A stretch of 64,000 nt of DNA from positions 38,034,842 through 38,098,841 of the forward strand of contig CM063506.1 in NCBI GenBank assembly GCA_032207245.1. The letters run 5' to 3'. The notes under the pieces are model-generated. The model did no database searches, was not told the origin of the DNA, and saw only the letters and a list, made by a program, of their open reading frames with translations. Below are positions 50,760-61,129 of the stretch, piece after piece; positions within the stretch are counted from its first letter, which is position 1; each line of letters opens with the position of its first letter. Made by a program: the position numbers and the translations under genes. The DNA comes from Pardosa pseudoannulata. Lineage: Eukaryota > Arthropoda > Arachnida > Araneae > Lycosidae.

Positions 50760-51400
50760 AAAATAGGTCATTTGTCAAAAATACATTTTGACTTTTGTCA
50801 AGAAAATTTAAACACTTTAAATGGAACAATGGCCCGTCAAAAATGACTGGTATATTTGAAAAATCAATAAAAACTAAACGGATAGTGATATAAATACACA
50901 GTTTATTGCGATATGCTTGGGGCAATATTAAATTTTTAGGCAGACAAATTTTCAAAATTAGTTACAATGTTCCATAACAGATGACGCTGCAGTCTGGAAA
51001 AATCTAAACTACGATATTTTCCTGATATCTACCATGCGCAGCAATAATATGGCGTATTATCAGAACGAAATTATCAGAAATCCGTGTAAACTTCCCAGGC
51101 AGGATGGCTTCACGTTCAGAACAGATGTACTGTTCCAGTTATTCAATTGTTTATGGATAGTGGCGGTACACCTGGTCTTTTAAGAGTCCCCACAGACAAA
51201 TATCGTAGTTTAGATTTTTCCAGACTGCAGCGCCATCTGTTGTGGAATATTGTAACTCATTTTAAAGTTTGTCTGCCTGAAAATTTACTATTGTCCCAAG
51301 CATATTGCAATAAACTGTGAATTTCTATCACTGTCCGTTTAGTTTTTATTGATTTTTCAAATATGCCGGTCATTTTTGAAACACCCTGTACGAAATATGT
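50760..51400 (-). mobile_element. Foldback element with transposase scrap
   Basis: Inverted arms of about 200 bp (about 50770-51020 and 51180-51390) share AAATGACTGGTATATTTGAA, CAATAAAAACTAAACGGA, GATGACGCTGCAGTCTGGA and ACTACGATATTT. Between them the minus strand reads LLKDQVYRHYP, then REAILPGKFTRISD with one stop, resembling the WG.LKD.VY end of Tc1/mariner-group transposases. The right outer end (GAAACACCCTGTACGA) resembles a common arthropod transposon terminus. Confidence 0.72.
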
Positions 51401-51787
51401 TAAGAATATACTCATCATTATTATATATTCATTGCTATTATTTTTATTTCTATAAATCTTCGAGTTAATATAGAAACAGTTAATTCTTATGACTAAAAAT
51501 TTGAACTGTATTTTAAATATAAAAAAAAATGTATCAAGAATCAGAAACGAGTACATTTTGGGTGGAAAAAAATGAAATCAAATTCAGAAGTTTTAACTTT
51601 TTTGTTATGAATATTTTAAATGAGCGCCAAATCTGTTGATTAATAAATCTTCTATGAAAGCGGTAGCAAGTTTTGTTCTCAATGCTTAAAATACTACTTT
51701 TCAATGCAGGAGATCAGTTCCGAGGTGCAAACTTTTTGCTTTATTTTACTTTATTTTACAGTGAAAAATTAGATAATTAACGTTATA

Positions 51788-53142
51788 CAGTGGACTCCAC
51801 TTAATGTGATTGCAGTTAATGTTATCAATCGCTTATTGTTATCGAAATCACTTGGTCCCGATTTTCTCTATTCGTTCGTATGTTAAAATTATCCCTTTAT
51901 GTGATCGTTACATCGGTTAATGTTATCAGTTTTCGAACCTCATTTTAACTGGCTAAGGAATATTCACAATGTATTCAGAAGGAACCCATTCTTTTCTTTA
52001 ATTTCACTGTTGTTTGAATTTCCGAGAATTCTCTTCTTCAACCTAGGGAAATGGGGAATGAACAAAGCAGTCGGAAATTAATTACCCGTTCCTGGAATTT
52101 TTCAGAAATACGCACACCCTGCTGGTGATCAGTGGTTGTCAGATAAGCGAATGTAACACATTCTTATCAGAACTGAGAAGGAATATATTCACATTTTATG
52201 CCTTGCTGGCTTACGTGCAGCTTATCGATATGGAAGCCAGAAAGGGAAATGATTTAACATTAGCCCCGTTTACATGTGCCAAAAGCAGCGTAGAATGCAG
52301 GGTAGATACTCGAATTGTACTCCCCTTTCAAGAATTATCCCTATCTAGGGGAAAATTTGAGGGATAGAAAGAACCCACCTTTCTACCCGGGTAATAGCAG
52401 AGTTTACTCTCCTTTCCCATCATCCTTTGCACTTACAGATGATTGCCGTCCTGTATGATCACGTGACTTCTAGCGACGATCCCGGCGAAATGGAGGTTAG
52501 AAATAATTGACCATGTAAACGGGTTTCTCCGACCCTTCAAGCAAAATCCCTTTACCCGGGTAAAAAGAAGGGTACATGACTGGCACATGTAAACGGGGCT
52601 TCTCCCTGGGAAATGGGGAATGAACAAAAGAGTCGGGGATTATTTACCCGTTCCTGGAATTTTTCAGAAATACGCACACTCTGCTGGTGGTCAGTGGTTG
52701 TCAGATAAGAGAATGTAACACATTCTTTTCGGAGAAGGAACGTAATCACATTTTTAGCCTTGCTGGCTTACGTGCAGCTTATCGATATCTAAGCCAGAAT
52801 ATGAAATGATTTAACATTAAAACAAAAGATCGAAAATTTAAATCGATATGACAGGTTGATTATGATTACGACCAATTTATCAATGAGTTTCTTTGAAAGA
52901 ACTGTACACAGTCAACAATGGATCAGTTTTTTCAATTATGTATACAATTCTTATGTTTTAAAGGATAATATACAGTACATAAATACAAGGCGAGATTTTT
53001 CATTTTATTTTGAAATTTAGTACGTGTGAATTAAAGGGAAGGGTAAATTTATCTAATTTTGTATATCGTTTATTGTTATCAATCGGTTATTGTTATCAAA
53101 ATCACGGTGTCCCAAATTGATCACATTAAGCGGAGTCCACTG
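51788..53142. mobile_element. pogo/Tigger-like element with TA target duplication
   Basis: Terminal inverted repeats CAGTGGACTCCACTTAATGT (51788 on) and, reversed from 53142, CAGTGGACTCCGCTTAATGT, flanked by TA (51786-51787, 53143-53144). CAGTG...C-starting ends with TA duplication fit the pogo/Tigger group. Inside are two direct copies of a ~210-bp block and a nested MITE. No intact transposase; the 80-codon frame at 52125-52367 crosses the MITE edge and is spurious. Confidence 0.8.
52264..52599. mobile_element. Nested MITE, 336 bp, perfect 19-bp terminal repeats
   Basis: Starts GCCCCGTTTACATGTGCCA and ends with its exact reverse complement. CCCGGGTAA-type inner inverted text is also present. 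It lies between the two direct copies (about 52045-52263 and 52605-52820) within the pogo-like element. Confidence 0.83.
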
Positions 53143-53190
53143 TAATATCCATTGGTGGTTATACTTGTACTCATTTTTGTTTTCTGTCAG

Positions 53191-53329
53191 GATTCAGTGC
53201 CAGACCCAAGCCGTTAAAGACTATACTCTGTCGGGGCCTATCGAAATAGTAGTGACGGATCTTTCTTGGACACAAGGCAATTATGACATGAACGGAACCG
53301 TGCTAAGTCAAGATAAATTTACTTATGTA
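53191..53329 (+). CDS. Exon 7: end of IPT domain 1
   Basis: The first base completes the split lysine codon; residues 604-649 follow, ending in phase 0 with donor GTAAGT at 53330. It reads IQCQTQ, the (I/L).C.T strand of an IPT, and ends DKFTYV, matching the F.Y strand that closes IPT domains (STFSYV in MET). The open frame begins upstream inside the pogo-like repeat, so its first ~30 codons are not gene sequence. Confidence 0.85.
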
Positions 53330-53450
53330 GTAAGTATGAGGTCCCAAAATACCGGTGGAATTTTTCATGAAGTATCTAATCCTTTTGATTAAATTTTGTT
53401 TTCTTCTTTACTTAACATTTCGTGAACTGAGTTTTCTTATTTGTTTCTAG
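53330..53450 (+). other. Intron 7 (121 bp, phase 0)
   Basis: The shortest intron in the gene. Donor GTAAGT, acceptor TTTCTAG. No repeat seen. Confidence 0.75.
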
Positions 53451-53587
53451 ACACCTATTCTTTATGGAATTTATCCCGGTAAAGGTCCCATATCTGGGGG
53501 AACAAATATTACTCTTTATGGAAACAGATTAGACATAGGCTATTCTAGAGTCATCACAATTGCTGGTGTGCCTTGCAGAAATACCAG
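53451..53587 (+). CDS. Exon 8: IPT/TIG domain 2, first half
   Basis: This exon encodes residues 650-694 plus two bases; donor GTATGC at 53588. It reads TPILYGIYPGKGPISGGTNITLYG, then (I/V)TIAGVPC: a complete canonical IPT start. MET has a closely matching VITSISPKYGPMAGGT in the same place. No ORF of 60 codons covers it, because splice sites are close on both sides. Confidence 0.88.
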
Positions 53588-53755
53588 GTATGCATTTTAC
53601 CGATTATGTTATGCTGACAGACGTTGTGAAAAGGATTTATTTTTATTTATCTTACTTTCTGGCTAGTGAAGTAAAGAGAAAGTACTGTATTCGATAAAAA
53701 AGTTTTCATGACAATTAAAGGTTTAGATCTGTATTTCAAAACTTTTTCTATGACT

Positions 53756-55007
53756 TGTGACGTATTGGAATAAGGATAGGCGAGGCCGTCAAGGATACAC
53801 GCTGAACATTTATTTAATCTTGATTAAATGATTTATTCATGGGAATAATTATATACATCTATGTACAGGATTCCGTAAATTCAATTACTTCTGAGATCTC
53901 GTGCTGAGATAAACGTTAAAAATATAAAACACGTGGGTACAGTGAAACTAGTAAATCTCGAACACAGAACAGTTCGCTAATGAGTGCCGGCACGGGACTC
54001 TGACACTATAATCTACCGATCTGACGATCCGAACAGTTGACTTCTACACTGAGGCTCGAAACGCTCTGAGTAAGTATCTCGCTGGAGTTCGTTGAGAATC
54101 AAAAGATGCAAGACGATCCAAAAATGAGAGTAAGTGTCACTCTCAGCGACCTACTTCAAAGCACGAAGTAAAAAATTATTAAATGTAACGGGAATGAGAT
54201 CCCGAAGTCGGAGTCCAACTTCCTAGCATAAAGTAGAGTTGCTCGCAGTCTCTGAAGAAAAGCAAGCTTCGGCAATTCGGATTTTGGATTTGGTTTGGAG
54301 TGCTACGGTCTACTTTCTGCAACACGAAGGATAATGAGACCGGGACCTACAGCTTAAAGCCGATTCCGAACGGCTACGAACATCCATGCCACAGTGGGAT
54401 TCGAACCCACGAACTCTGGTACCGAAGACCAGCACTCTAACCAATTGGCCATCGTTCGGCTCGGCAATTCGGAGAGACAAATGGACTCTTCTCGAGCTCC
54501 ACAAAAAATCCTCTCTCTTGGCTCAGCCAATCTTCTTATAGAGGGGTCCCGGTTGCCTCTCGCGTGATTTTTCCGGAATCTTTCAGAACCCGGGTGATGG
54601 GCCGATTTTGCGGTCAAACGACCCGCCTGGGTCAGTTGACTCGTTTTCATGTGTGGCCGAAGTTCTTCTTTAAGTTAACCATCCTACCATCCTAAATACA
54701 TTAGAGGCACCGTTAACTTGGTCTATATGGGGGGGATGTGGACCCCACCTTCACTCGATTAATAATTATTATCAGAGTCTCTTAACGGCAATAGATATCA
54801 TAAAGACGTAGACACACTGGCTCCGGCGTACTGACAGTTTTTAATTTATTTCCACTTAGCGTCTACCTCTGTTTTGTTGACAGAAACCTGGTACACAAAC
54901 GGCTTTGTTTGGACCGCACTTTTCTACCTACCGATAACAATAATTGTCCGCTGAGAAAGGTCAACTTCCGTTCTTCTTTTGTTCGGGTCATGTAACGGAT
55001 CGTTACA
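53756..55007 (-). mobile_element. Solo LTR, reverse (Gypsy-like), interrupted by SINE1
   Basis: Read on the minus strand it starts TGTAACGATCCGTTACATGA (55007 leftward) and ends ...CAATACGTCACA (53756). It has a TATA-like CTCTATAAGAAGATTGG (near 54545) and two AATAAA signals near its 3' end (about 53807-53836). No internal retroelement coding is adjacent on either side, so it is a solo LTR. The possible 4-bp flanks GACT/GCCT are imperfect. The reverse frames at 54310-54650 are within it. Confidence 0.72.
54282..54461 (-). mobile_element. SINE1 copy, reverse, nested in solo LTR
   Basis: Reverse SINE1: TTTGGTTTGGAGTGCTACGG tail, GAGACCGGGACCTACAGC body, GGGATTCGAACCCACGAACT (B box) and CCAATTGGCCATCGTTCGGC (A box). 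A perfect 12-bp target duplication CGGCAATTCGGA lies at 54270-54281 and 54462-54473. Confidence 0.93.
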
Positions 55008-55466
55008 GCCTAAGGACCCCTTTTTATAGTAAGCTCTTTAACACAAATCCCAAGGGAGAAAATCTATACAACTGCAGAATAACAAATCTGCAGTTTAAAT
55101 TTTCATATTATTAAAGTAAAAATAAGATATTAAATATTTTTATACTTGAAGTGATGCATAAAGAAATTAAAACCTTTTGTATTACTCTATAAAAAAATGA
55201 TAGGGGTGAACCTGATGGGTAGATGGGAATTTATTTATGTTCGGCTCTATGTTTTTGAGTAATGTTTCAAGTCTCCATGAGCAATAATTCCAGTCAGAAC
55301 GGACTCATAAAGGCTGTCAAAAGGATGATATTTTGTGCTACTTGTGTATGTATTTTAATGCATCTTTTAATATGGTATGAGTAATATTTCTTACTAAATG
55401 TTATAATAATATGTTATAATAATAATTACTAGATGTTATAATAATTAATGTTTTTTTCATTATTAG

Positions 55467-55700
55467 CATCAAAGAACGCTCGGCCTGGTGCATCACTGAG
55501 GAATTACCCGAGGAATCTTCTAACAAATTTGATAATACGTCTTTGGTTGGTCCAGTTGAACTACATATCGATGAAGCCGTTATCGAAATCGAAAGTCAAA
55601 TTGCTGCAGGCTTACATTTTGACCATCCAGTATCAAAAAATTTTGCATACTTACCAAACCCAGATATATTCAGAATATATCCACAAACCACGACGATTAG
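55467..55700 (+). CDS. Exon 9: end of IPT 2 and start of IPT 3
   Basis: One base completes a serine codon; residues 696-772 follow, plus two bases; donor GTGAGT at 55701. In the gene frame it reads IKERSAWCIT, a C-containing IPT strand, and later NFAYLPNPDIFRIYPQ. The latter is the IPT2-to-IPT3 join, equivalent to F.Y..DP.(V/I)..I.P in MET and plexins. The longest open frame here is in a different phase (starting at 55448) and is a shadow. Confidence 0.85.
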
Positions 55701-56334
55701 GTGAGTTCATTCCACTGATGTTAACAATTTGTTAACTTATTTAACAAATCGTTAAAAAAATAGTAATCGTAAAAAATCGTAGCTTTATATATGATTCCGT
55801 TATTACAAATTAAGAATATTTACTTTATTTCAATTTATTTCCATTTGTTGTGTTAATTTATCAATATTATTGTATATCATTCCCTTTTATACCACTTTAC
55901 TGGAAAAAAATTGTTAAACCCAATATTTTCTGAAGTCGTCTTAACCAAAGTATTACTAACATTCACTTCCACAGATATGAAATTATGTTGTTATCTGAAA
56001 TTGTTTACAATGAACACCTTAGAAAAAAGAAGATGGACTAAAATTTATCAGAATCACAAGAACATATCTGAAAAAGCATTACTAAACCTTCTAATTAATA
56101 TATGGTTGTGATAAGATAATTGTTGAGATTAATATTCACAGGGCAAGTTTCAGACCTGACCCTAGTCCGAAGTATGAATGAGAAACACACAATAAAGAAA
56201 TATAAAAATATAGAGGATTATATAACTTATTACTAAACTTGGATGCCTTTGACAATGGATTTGAGCATTTGTGTTACTTTCCTTTGGGATTCCAATTCAA
56301 GCGGAAGATGGACTTTATTGCATGGATACAACCA

Positions 56335-56415
56335 AATTGTTTGTAGGATTTGAACCCGTGCCCTCTAGTGTGGTGCATGAATACGCCACCCACTATGCCA
56401 ACTAGAGGGCTGCAA
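56335..56415 (-). repeat. tRNA-like relic
   Basis: The minus strand has an A-box-like AGTTGGCATAGTGGGTGG and B-box-like GGGTTCAAATCC, spaced as in tRNA-derived elements. The T-stem does not pair well, so this is a SINE head or pseudo-tRNA, not a functional gene. Confidence 0.4.
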
Positions 56416-56449
56416 TAAGTTGTCACTTATTATTTTTAAATATTTGGGG

Positions 56450-56700
56450 AGACCCGCGGTAGTTCAGTCGGCAAAGACAACGATGTCATAACAGGAGGGT
56501 TGCGGAATAAGGTTCGAGTTGGGCAAAGATCTGCCATGTTCCTTAACAGCCGTTAGGGGACGTAAAATAGGTTCGTGGTCGTAATGTCATCCGAGTTCCT
56601 AAATGATATCTTTGGTGGTGGCAGGCCAAATCTGGGGTACGAGGACACAATCTTAGAAGTACAAGCTCTCGAGGCAAGGCCAGCCATTTTTACATGAAAA
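56450..56700 (+). mobile_element. SINE2 copy, degraded
   Basis: Head CGCGGTAGTTCAGTCGGCAA (A box) and AAGGTTCGAGTT (B box region), then GGGGACGTAAAATAGGTTCG, GTCGTAATGTCATCCGAGTT and GGTGGTGGCAGGCC, as in the other SINE2 copies. The 3' part is lost. Confidence 0.8.
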
Positions 56701-57059
56701 TTCATGTAACTTCTAGATTGACATGATACCAATCAATGTTTATGGAAAATTACATATTTAACTTTTGCATCTATTAGAATGTAAGTGAATAGCAGAATAT
56801 TTGTTATTTAAAGTTACTCAGTATTTCATAAAATTTACCCTATAGTATCTAATGTTAGTCTATGACGGCAATCGTAATATACATTTATTTTGAAGAATAG
56901 TCTTGTGGTTACAATTATACTTAATGGAATATTTAAAATTAATTATAAGAAATACTCTAAACTGAAAAATCAACGTTATATGTAATAAATATGTGCTTAT
57001 TACTTTTACTATGAAAATATATTGAAAAATGGTTTTTAAACAATTGCAATTACAATTAT

Positions 57060-57600
57060 TATAATTGTTACAATTATTATAATTATTACAATTATTATAA
57101 TTACTATTATACAATTACAATTATTTTTAATTATAGGGTTTTAAAGGGTTTAAGGGTTTTATGTTTTTTACGGATTGAATTGCCACATGCCGTTCCATAA
57201 ATTTTACGAGAGAAAAAAATACGCTTGGATAGTCTTGACAAATTATTTTATTATTACAATTATTGCAATTATTATTATACAATTACAATTACAATTATTT
57301 TTAATTATAGGGTTTTAAAGAGTTCAAGGGTTTTATGTTTCTTTACGGATTGAATTGCCACATGCCGTTCCATAAATTTTACGAGAGAAAAAAATACGCT
57401 TGGATAGTCTTGTCAAATTATTTTATTATTACAATTATTATAATTATTACAATTATTACAATTATTATACAAGTACAATTACAATTATTTTTAATTATAA
57501 GGTTTTAAAGAGTTCAAGGGTTTTATGTTTCTTTACGGATTGAATTGCCACATGCCGTTCTACACATTTTACGAGAGCAAAAAATACGCTTGTATAGTCT
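57060..57600. repeat. ~170-190-bp tandem repeat, 3 copies, ATT-rich
   Basis: TTTTTAATTATAGGGTTTTAA occurs at about 57125, 57297 and 57488 (the last as ATAAGG), each followed by TTTACGGATTGAATTGCCAC, ATGCCGTTC and TTTTACGAGAG. They are joined by (ATT/CAATTA)n runs of varying length. Confidence 0.9.
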
Positions 57601-57764
57601 TTGAGACAGCAGACTTTGGAGAGGGAATAATTAAGTTGTCAATAAAACAAGATTATGAAGATATCAGAGAAGCATTTATGTGCATTTACTCCGTTCATAT
57701 ACTTGGAGAAGAGAAAATTAATGAGTTGCAAACACCTATGCAAAGAATTGCAGATGGCTTGTGA
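57525..57764 (+). CDS. 79-codon open frame, unrecognised
   Basis: The first third is translated tandem repeat. From FETADFGEGI onward it is unique, with acidic, protein-like composition (IKQDYEDIREAF, GEEKINELQTPMQRIADGL). I do not recognise a family, and it lies in intron 9 of the receptor gene without splice signals. It could be a fragment of a retrogene or transposon protein. The earlier repeat copies lack the unique part. Confidence 0.25.
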   Translation: MFLYGLNCHMPFYTFYESKKYACIVFETADFGEGIIKLSIKQDYEDIREAFMCIYSVHILGEEKINELQTPMQRIADGL

Positions 57765-58039
57765 GATGCGATCTGTCGGACAATAGTGTAGACTTTATAA
57801 AGTAATGATCACTATATATGAAAAGAAATAACTTTTAAATCATCATTATGAATCTACCAAAGCTCTTTTTTATTTGGTGTTGATGAAACAGTAAACAGTT
57901 ATATACCAAATGTTTTTGAATTTCAGGGTCTGTTTATTTTTGATTTATTTATAATCTTATCATAGTGTAATACAGCTTTCAATTTCAATACTGCCCTTTC
58001 AGTCAAAGTTAGAATGTTAATTGATTTCTCATTTGACAG

Positions 58040-58154
58040 TGGGATTAAAAACCTGACCATAACAGGGAAACACTTGGATAGCGTGGAGAGCCCGAGAATG
58101 ATTGTCAACGTAGCTTCATCTGTCACAAGGGAATCTCTTCAAGTAGTATCAGAT
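58040..58154 (+). CDS. Exon 10: IPT/TIG domain 3, core
   Basis: The first base completes a serine; residues 774-811 follow, ending in phase 0 with donor GTAAGT at 58155. It reads NLTITGKHLDSVESPRMIVNV. The last part parallels the NL.SV..PRM(V/I).NV segment in human MET's third IPT; this is one of the clearest MET-type signatures in the window. The exon was found by motif and splice sites and is not an ATG-started frame. Confidence 0.85.
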
Positions 58155-59595
58155 GTAAGTTGGTTTGTTTTTATCCTCTTATAATGGAATGTTATTGTAA
58201 TTTTCAAAACATTTTTCTTCGTGATTTTCATGACGTTTAGAATTCAAGTCTAAATGAAAGATTCTGAGAATCATGTAGTTCCTTCTGTGCTAACACCATA
58301 ACTCAAAAATTCAAATCAACTAGACGGTTGAAAATCAATATTCTGGTGTACTCATATAAACGCTGTGGATCTATATCAACTCTTGAATTCCACTCGTCCT
58401 CTAGAAAACATGCGATAACGATCTCGGTACTGAAAGGTTGTGGATTCGGAACCTGAGCCGGCCTAAGAGCTGCCGTGTTCGTTAAAGGTGACTGGGGCAC
58501 GTAAAATATGTTCGTGGTCACAATGTCCTCCAAGTTCTCAATCAATACTTCTGGGGGTGGCAGTCCAAGTCTGTGGGCCTTCTGCTTGGTCTCTGCTTCA
58601 AAATTACAAGGACCTACTTGAGCGAAGTCTTTCTTTCACCTTAATGGTGCTCATTAAAACGAAAGGCTTACCCCTTGGCCTTAATACGAGAGCCTTCAGG
58701 TTCAATCGTGCTTGGTTTGTCCAAGTGGCATGAGAAACAACACAAACAACAGCGTTTATTTATAACATTTGGGAATATCTTTCTAATACATTTGTACCTA
58801 GGTACTTTCCCACGATGGTCAGTACGATCATGCACAGCTGTGGGAGAAATTTCCAAGAAGAATTTAGGACTTCAATTGTTGACTTCGAGTTTAGGGACCC
58901 ATGCGGAGGAGGTATAGATCACGGAATGGCACAAGCGTAACGGTCAAGCTCGCACAGAGATGTAACCGTGAGTTATGGGGGCAGTGGCTAAAAATAATAT
59001 CAACTTTCTCATAAGTGGCTATTTTAATGAGCCCATCGGGATTCAAGAGTAGTGGACATCGAAATCCCAAGCCCTGTTTGCCAGCACCACCGTCCCGAAC
59101 GCCCGGACCGACACACCGCATGAGACAAGCCCCTGCCTGATCCCCTGTGCCTTTACTGGAGTAAAACAGATTTAACATATTCATGACGGTCATTTAGGCC
59201 TCTGTTAGTAATTCAATATTGTGATTAAGGAATAACGCATAACTAAAGAGAATTGTAATAATTATGGTATAAATATGAATATAAAACATAAATAATTGCT
59301 GGTTATGTTATATGGTGATCACGTATACCAATTTGTAAATAGTGTACAGAATAAATGTCTTAATCTAAATATAAGGTATCATATTTTTACTGTGTTTCCC
59401 CTTTGTAAACGAACACTGGTGTTAATGTTGTAAGTACATTACAACACCATTATTAAAACTTGAAAAAATATAGAAATTTTAATCTATTGGTCAGACTATT
59501 CTAACTTTTTTCTCAACTGAATTGTATTATCTTTATTGGTGTATTTGGGATCTTTGAAACGTTTTGGAATCAATTTATACTTATAATATTTTCAG
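58155..59595 (+). other. Intron 10 (phase 0)
   Basis: Contains a nearly complete forward SINE2 (about 58400-58755). Between 58760 and 59595 nothing is recognised. The acceptor is ATTTTCAG ending at 59595. Confidence 0.7.
58400..58755 (+). mobile_element. SINE2 copy, nearly complete
   Basis: A diverged head (GATAACGATCTCGGTACTG, GGTTGTGGATTCGGAACC), then CGTAAAATATGTTCGTGGTC, ATGTCCTCCAAGTTCTCAAT, GGGGGTGGCAG, GCTTCAAAATTACAAGGACC, TGGTGCTCATTAAAACGAAAG, GTTCAATCGTGCTTGG and an ACAACACAAACAACAGCG tail. Confidence 0.85.
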
Positions 59596-59868
59596 CCATG
59601 CTGGTTAAATGACACATCGGATGGTAGCACAATGATATGTCCGACGCCTCCTCTCCAGCAATTAGCCTTCCATACTCCGACTGCTCGTGCACCTCTTGTC
59701 ACTCACGTCGGTTTCATGATGGATGGCGTCCAGAAACTCAGGCAACTCCCGAGACACGAGATGAAACTGTCGCAGCTTCTTTATTATCCAGATCCGGAAT
59801 TCGAATCGCTTTCAGAAAATGGAGGAACAATGAAAGTACCTTACGATCAGAACTCATTGGAAATAAGG
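59596..59868 (+). CDS. Exon 11: end of IPT 3 and start of IPT 4
   Basis: This exon encodes residues 812-902 (91 codons), phase 0; donor GTTTGT at 59869. It reads STMICPTPPLQQL (MET: I.C.TPSLQQL), then VGFMMDGV (MET: FFMLDG), then LLYYPDPEFESL, the IPT3/IPT4 join (Y..(D/N)P.F in MET and plexins), and ends NSLEIR, the L.I.G strand of IPT4. The open frame continues into the intron only to a stop 15 bases later. The neighbouring 141-codon frame is in another phase and reads into a MITE. Confidence 0.88.
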
Positions 59869-59956
59869 GTTTGTGCTCTCATTTAATTTCCTTAATGCAA
59901 CTGTCAAATTTAATAATTATTCCATTATATCTATCTCCCCCTTTTTTTTCTTTTAA

Positions 59957-60616
59957 CACATTGTGTGCGGGTACATTTCGCAACAGAATTGTACCGGGAG
60001 CGGGCGTTTTGAGTGTAAATTTAGTTATTCAGTTAAATCTCAATAGATCGAAAATTATTTAATTTTTTAACCAACTTTTCTTATTTTATATTGAAATATA
60101 TAAACAAACATATAAATAGAAATATAAATAACAACCGAAATAATTTTGTAACCAAAAAATATATTTTTTAGTGGATAAATTTATAATAGTCTAGTAAATA
60201 TGAAAAATCAAATAGAAATAGTAGTATAGTTTTAATTTTTTCGAATTATGTTACATATAAAAATTTTTACATTAACAAAAAACATTTTTACAAAAAAATG
60301 AAAAGAGCAATCATAAAACTAATAATGTAATAACTAGTTTTTATTTGTCTAAACTTTTCTAGAGTCCATAAAGTAGATAAGAACATTGGGCTTCGGTTTG
60401 ATGTATATACCGTTATTTTTGTACCCACAAACAAACCATGTTATTACACTAACCCGTACTAGTACGTGACCCGCGCTCAAGTATCAATCGCCAGAAAACG
60501 TACTAGTACGTGACCCGCGCTCAAGTATCAATCGTCAGAAAACGTACTAGTACGTGACTCGCGCTCAAGTATCAATCGTCAGAAAACGTACTAGTACGTG
60601 TCCCGCATATAATGTG
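59957..60616 (-). mobile_element. TTAA-flanked MITE, copy C (reverse relative to copy A)
   Basis: TTAA (59953-59956), then CACATTGTGTGCGGG; at the other end CCCGCATATAATGTG, then TTAA (60617-60620). Internal text is the reverse of copy A (10847-11377). The left end (CGGGTACATTTCGCAAC.G) matches the right end of copies A and B. Confidence 0.85.
60447..60603. repeat. 44-bp tandem repeat with internal palindrome, 3+ copies
   Basis: The unit CGTACTAGTACGTGACCCGC followed by GCTCAAGTATCAATCGTCAGAAAA occurs three times, plus a fourth partial copy. ACGTACTAGTACGT is a perfect 14-bp palindrome. The unit is present once in copy A (10870-10920). Confidence 0.93.
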
Positions 60617-61129
60617 TTAAGATCAGAGTTTCTGAAGCTATGATTCAGGCCTCAAATTGTGTTTCAAAACGAAATATCGAAGCCGCGAGTTATTAAATTA
60701 GACACCTAAATATACATAAGCATTAGTTCTATAAGTCTTCTGTCACACTCTTCTTATGTGTATTGACTTTTTTGGTTTAAAAGCTAAATAAATCTAAATA
60801 TCGTTTGATACTGAAGATTCTTTATGCCCAACAGTATCAATTTTTTTTTATGTTTTTATTTAATAAGCAGCTATTTTGGTCTAAAGATTTGAAAAACAAA
60901 TTCTATAAAAATTTTACTTTGAGTACTTTGTAAGGTAAATAAATGTAATAAAGCTTCAAAATTATTCAAGTATAATTTCTTATATTGGCATATCGTTAAA
61001 TCATGATATAAAGGTTATATACCTCGAGGTAAAATTTTCAACATCGACCAGTCCTAGAACAAAAATTTAAAACTACAAGTTAACAGTTTCCTTAAGCGCT
61101 TTGTAAGTCTCGTTTATTTATTTTTCTAG

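Larger units (their letters stand above)
50473..53190 (+). other. Intron 6 (phase 2)
   Basis: Contains a foldback element with a transposase scrap (about 50760-51400) and a pogo/Tigger-like element with a nested MITE (51788-53142), the latter ending only 48 bp before exon 7. The acceptor is TTCTGTCAG ending at 53190. Confidence 0.7.
53588..55466 (+). other. Intron 8 (phase 2)
   Basis: Mostly a reverse-oriented solo LTR (53756-55007) carrying a reverse SINE1 (54282-54461). The last 450 bp is AT-rich with nothing recognised. The acceptor is TTATTAG ending at 55466. Confidence 0.7.
55701..58039 (+). other. Intron 9 (phase 2)
   Basis: Contains a tRNA-like relic (about 56335-56415, reverse), a degraded SINE2 (about 56450-56700), ATT-rich DNA and a three-copy ~180-bp tandem repeat ending in a 79-codon open frame of unknown nature (57060-57764). 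The acceptor TTGACAG ends at 58039. Confidence 0.65.
59869..61129 (+). other. Intron 11 (phase 0)
   Basis: Contains a 660-bp TTAA-flanked MITE with an internal 44-bp tandem repeat (59957-60616). The rest is AT-rich with nothing recognised. The acceptor is TTTTCTAG ending at 61129. Confidence 0.7.

Noticed and set aside
52125..52367. 80-codon frame as a gene
   Set aside because: It spans the boundary between a pogo-like element block and a nested MITE, and its near-duplicate at 52680 is not open in the same way.
55448..55735. 95-codon forward frame over exon 9
   Set aside because: Out of phase with the IPT reading (NFAYLPNPD), which joins exons 8 and 10 correctly.
59637..60062. 141-codon forward frame overlapping exon 11
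   Set aside because: It is in a different phase from the conserved IPT reading and continues into a MITE; exon 11 phase is fixed by motifs and splice sites.
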